Source: Aurantimonas marianensis (GTDB lineage: Bacteria > Pseudomonadota > Alphaproteobacteria > Rhizobiales > Rhizobiaceae). Taken from it: DNA of 64,000 nucleotides. The notes below the pieces were generated by a model. The model was given only the letters and a program-made list of their open reading frames with translations, did no database searches and was not told the DNA's origin. The position numbers and the translations under genes are program-made. The stretch is from NCBI RefSeq assembly GCF_024195285.1, contig NZ_JALHBS010000016.1:26739-90738 (forward strand). Reading direction: 5' to 3'. How positions within the stretch are numbered: the stretch's first letter is position 1; the number at the start of each line of letters is the position of its first letter. This document shows, in pieces, positions 63,694-64,000 of the stretch.

Positions 63694-64000
63694 ATGCTTT
63701 CCATCGATGTCACCACGGTTGACCGCGTCGCCGTCCGGCCCGCATCCACGCCCGCCTCCGCCGGCCTGTCCGACTACGATACCGTTCGCCGCACGATCGA
63801 GTTCATCTCGACCGAATATCGCCACCAGCCGAGCCTTGGCGAGATCGCCGGCGCACTCGGCAGCGACGAGGAAGCGCTGTCGGCGGTGTTCAAGCGCTGG
63901 TCGGGCCTGACCCCGAAGGCGTTCCTGCAGGCCGTCACCATCGACCATGCCCGCCGCCTGCTCGGCGAGGGCGCCACGTTGTTCGACGCCGCCTTCGAGG
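63694..64000 (+). CDS. ada: Ada-like AraC-HTH/methylated-DNA-protein cysteine methyltransferase (partial, 5' part)
   Basis: Only the first 102 codons are in the window. They contain an AraC-type helix-turn-helix region (YDTVRRTIEFISTEYRHQPSLGEIAGALGSDEEALSAVFKRWSGLTPKAFLQAVTIDHARRLL). This is the characteristic N-terminal half of the two-domain alkyltransferases, in which a cysteine methyltransferase domain follows. The methyltransferase part itself is beyond the edge, so the assignment rests on the HTH pattern. A GGAG ribosome-binding site precedes the ATG. Confidence 0.75.
   Translation, partial: MLSIDVTTVDRVAVRPASTPASAGLSDYDTVRRTIEFISTEYRHQPSLGEIAGALGSDEEALSAVFKRWSGLTPKAFLQAVTIDHARRLLGEGATLFDAAFE

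Noticed and set aside
1..64000. CRISPR arrays, tRNA or rRNA genes, insertion sequences
   Set aside because: I saw no regularly spaced repeats, cloverleaf-like segments, transposase genes or terminal inverted repeats. A dedicated tRNA or repeat search could still find something short.

Overview
The window reads as a contiguous piece of chromosome from a GC-rich alphaproteobacterium, most likely of the Hyphomicrobiales (Rhizobiales). Evidence for this is the RibB with a degenerate GTP cyclohydrolase II-like tail, the FnrL-type oxygen regulator beside a cbb3 oxidase cluster, the imuA-imuB-dnaE2 mutagenesis cassette with a GTTC-N7-GTTC SOS box, the nth/DUF2244 pair, and the leuD...leuB...asd order. 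Coding density is high, there are no tRNA or rRNA genes and I saw no insertion sequence. The assignment rests on gene content only. The last gene (Ada-like) runs off the right edge.

Layout. 0-3.7 kb: riboflavin (ribB) and queuosine (queF) genes, a hydrolase-OsmC fusion and a small membrane protein. 3.8-8.5 kb: the N-acetylglutaminylglutamine amide (NAGGN) osmoprotectant operon asnO-ngg-M42 peptidase, with a terminator-like hairpin in its leader. 8.8-20.5 kb: a low-oxygen respiration block: FnrL, hemerythrin, hemN, ccoNOQP, a DUF2270 gene, and ccoGHIS, with two FNR boxes between the units. 20.5-23.7 kb: a tripartite tricarboxylate transporter (tctCBA) with its own promoter. 24-26.2 kb: a HAD phosphatase and a ribulokinase-like sugar kinase. 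26.3-32.4 kb: glycine-zipper envelope proteins, asd, a DUF6152/DUF6644 pair, a self-contained unit for a 32-residue peptide, leuB and a small MscS channel. 32.5-38.4 kb: an orphan solute-binding protein, DUF3179, RidA, leuD, a CitE-like lyase and small proteins. 38.4-44.4 kb: a caa3-type cytochrome oxidase operon (subunit II, fused subunits I-III, CtaG-like protein, triheme cytochrome). 44.6-50.6 kb: dnaE2-imuB-imuA under an SOS box. 50.7-51.4 kb: a higBA toxin-antitoxin pair. 51.4-60.1 kb: phosphoesterase, phosphopantetheinyl transferase, gshB, glk, mepA, an oxidoreductase and a PfkB kinase. Within this part, an FNR box precedes a small cysteine-rich protein of unknown function. 61-62.3 kb: a patch of visibly lower GC with an unknown HEPN-like protein. 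62.3-64 kb: nth, DUF2244 and the start of an Ada-like gene.

How it fits together. Two terminal oxidases are encoded, a high-affinity cbb3 enzyme with its full maturation set and a caa3 enzyme. The oxygen sensor sits next to the cbb3 genes and to hemN, which makes haem without oxygen. The same FNR operator occurs a third time, in perfect form, 45 kb away in front of the small CxxCxCxxC protein, which I regard as the most interesting uncharacterised gene here.
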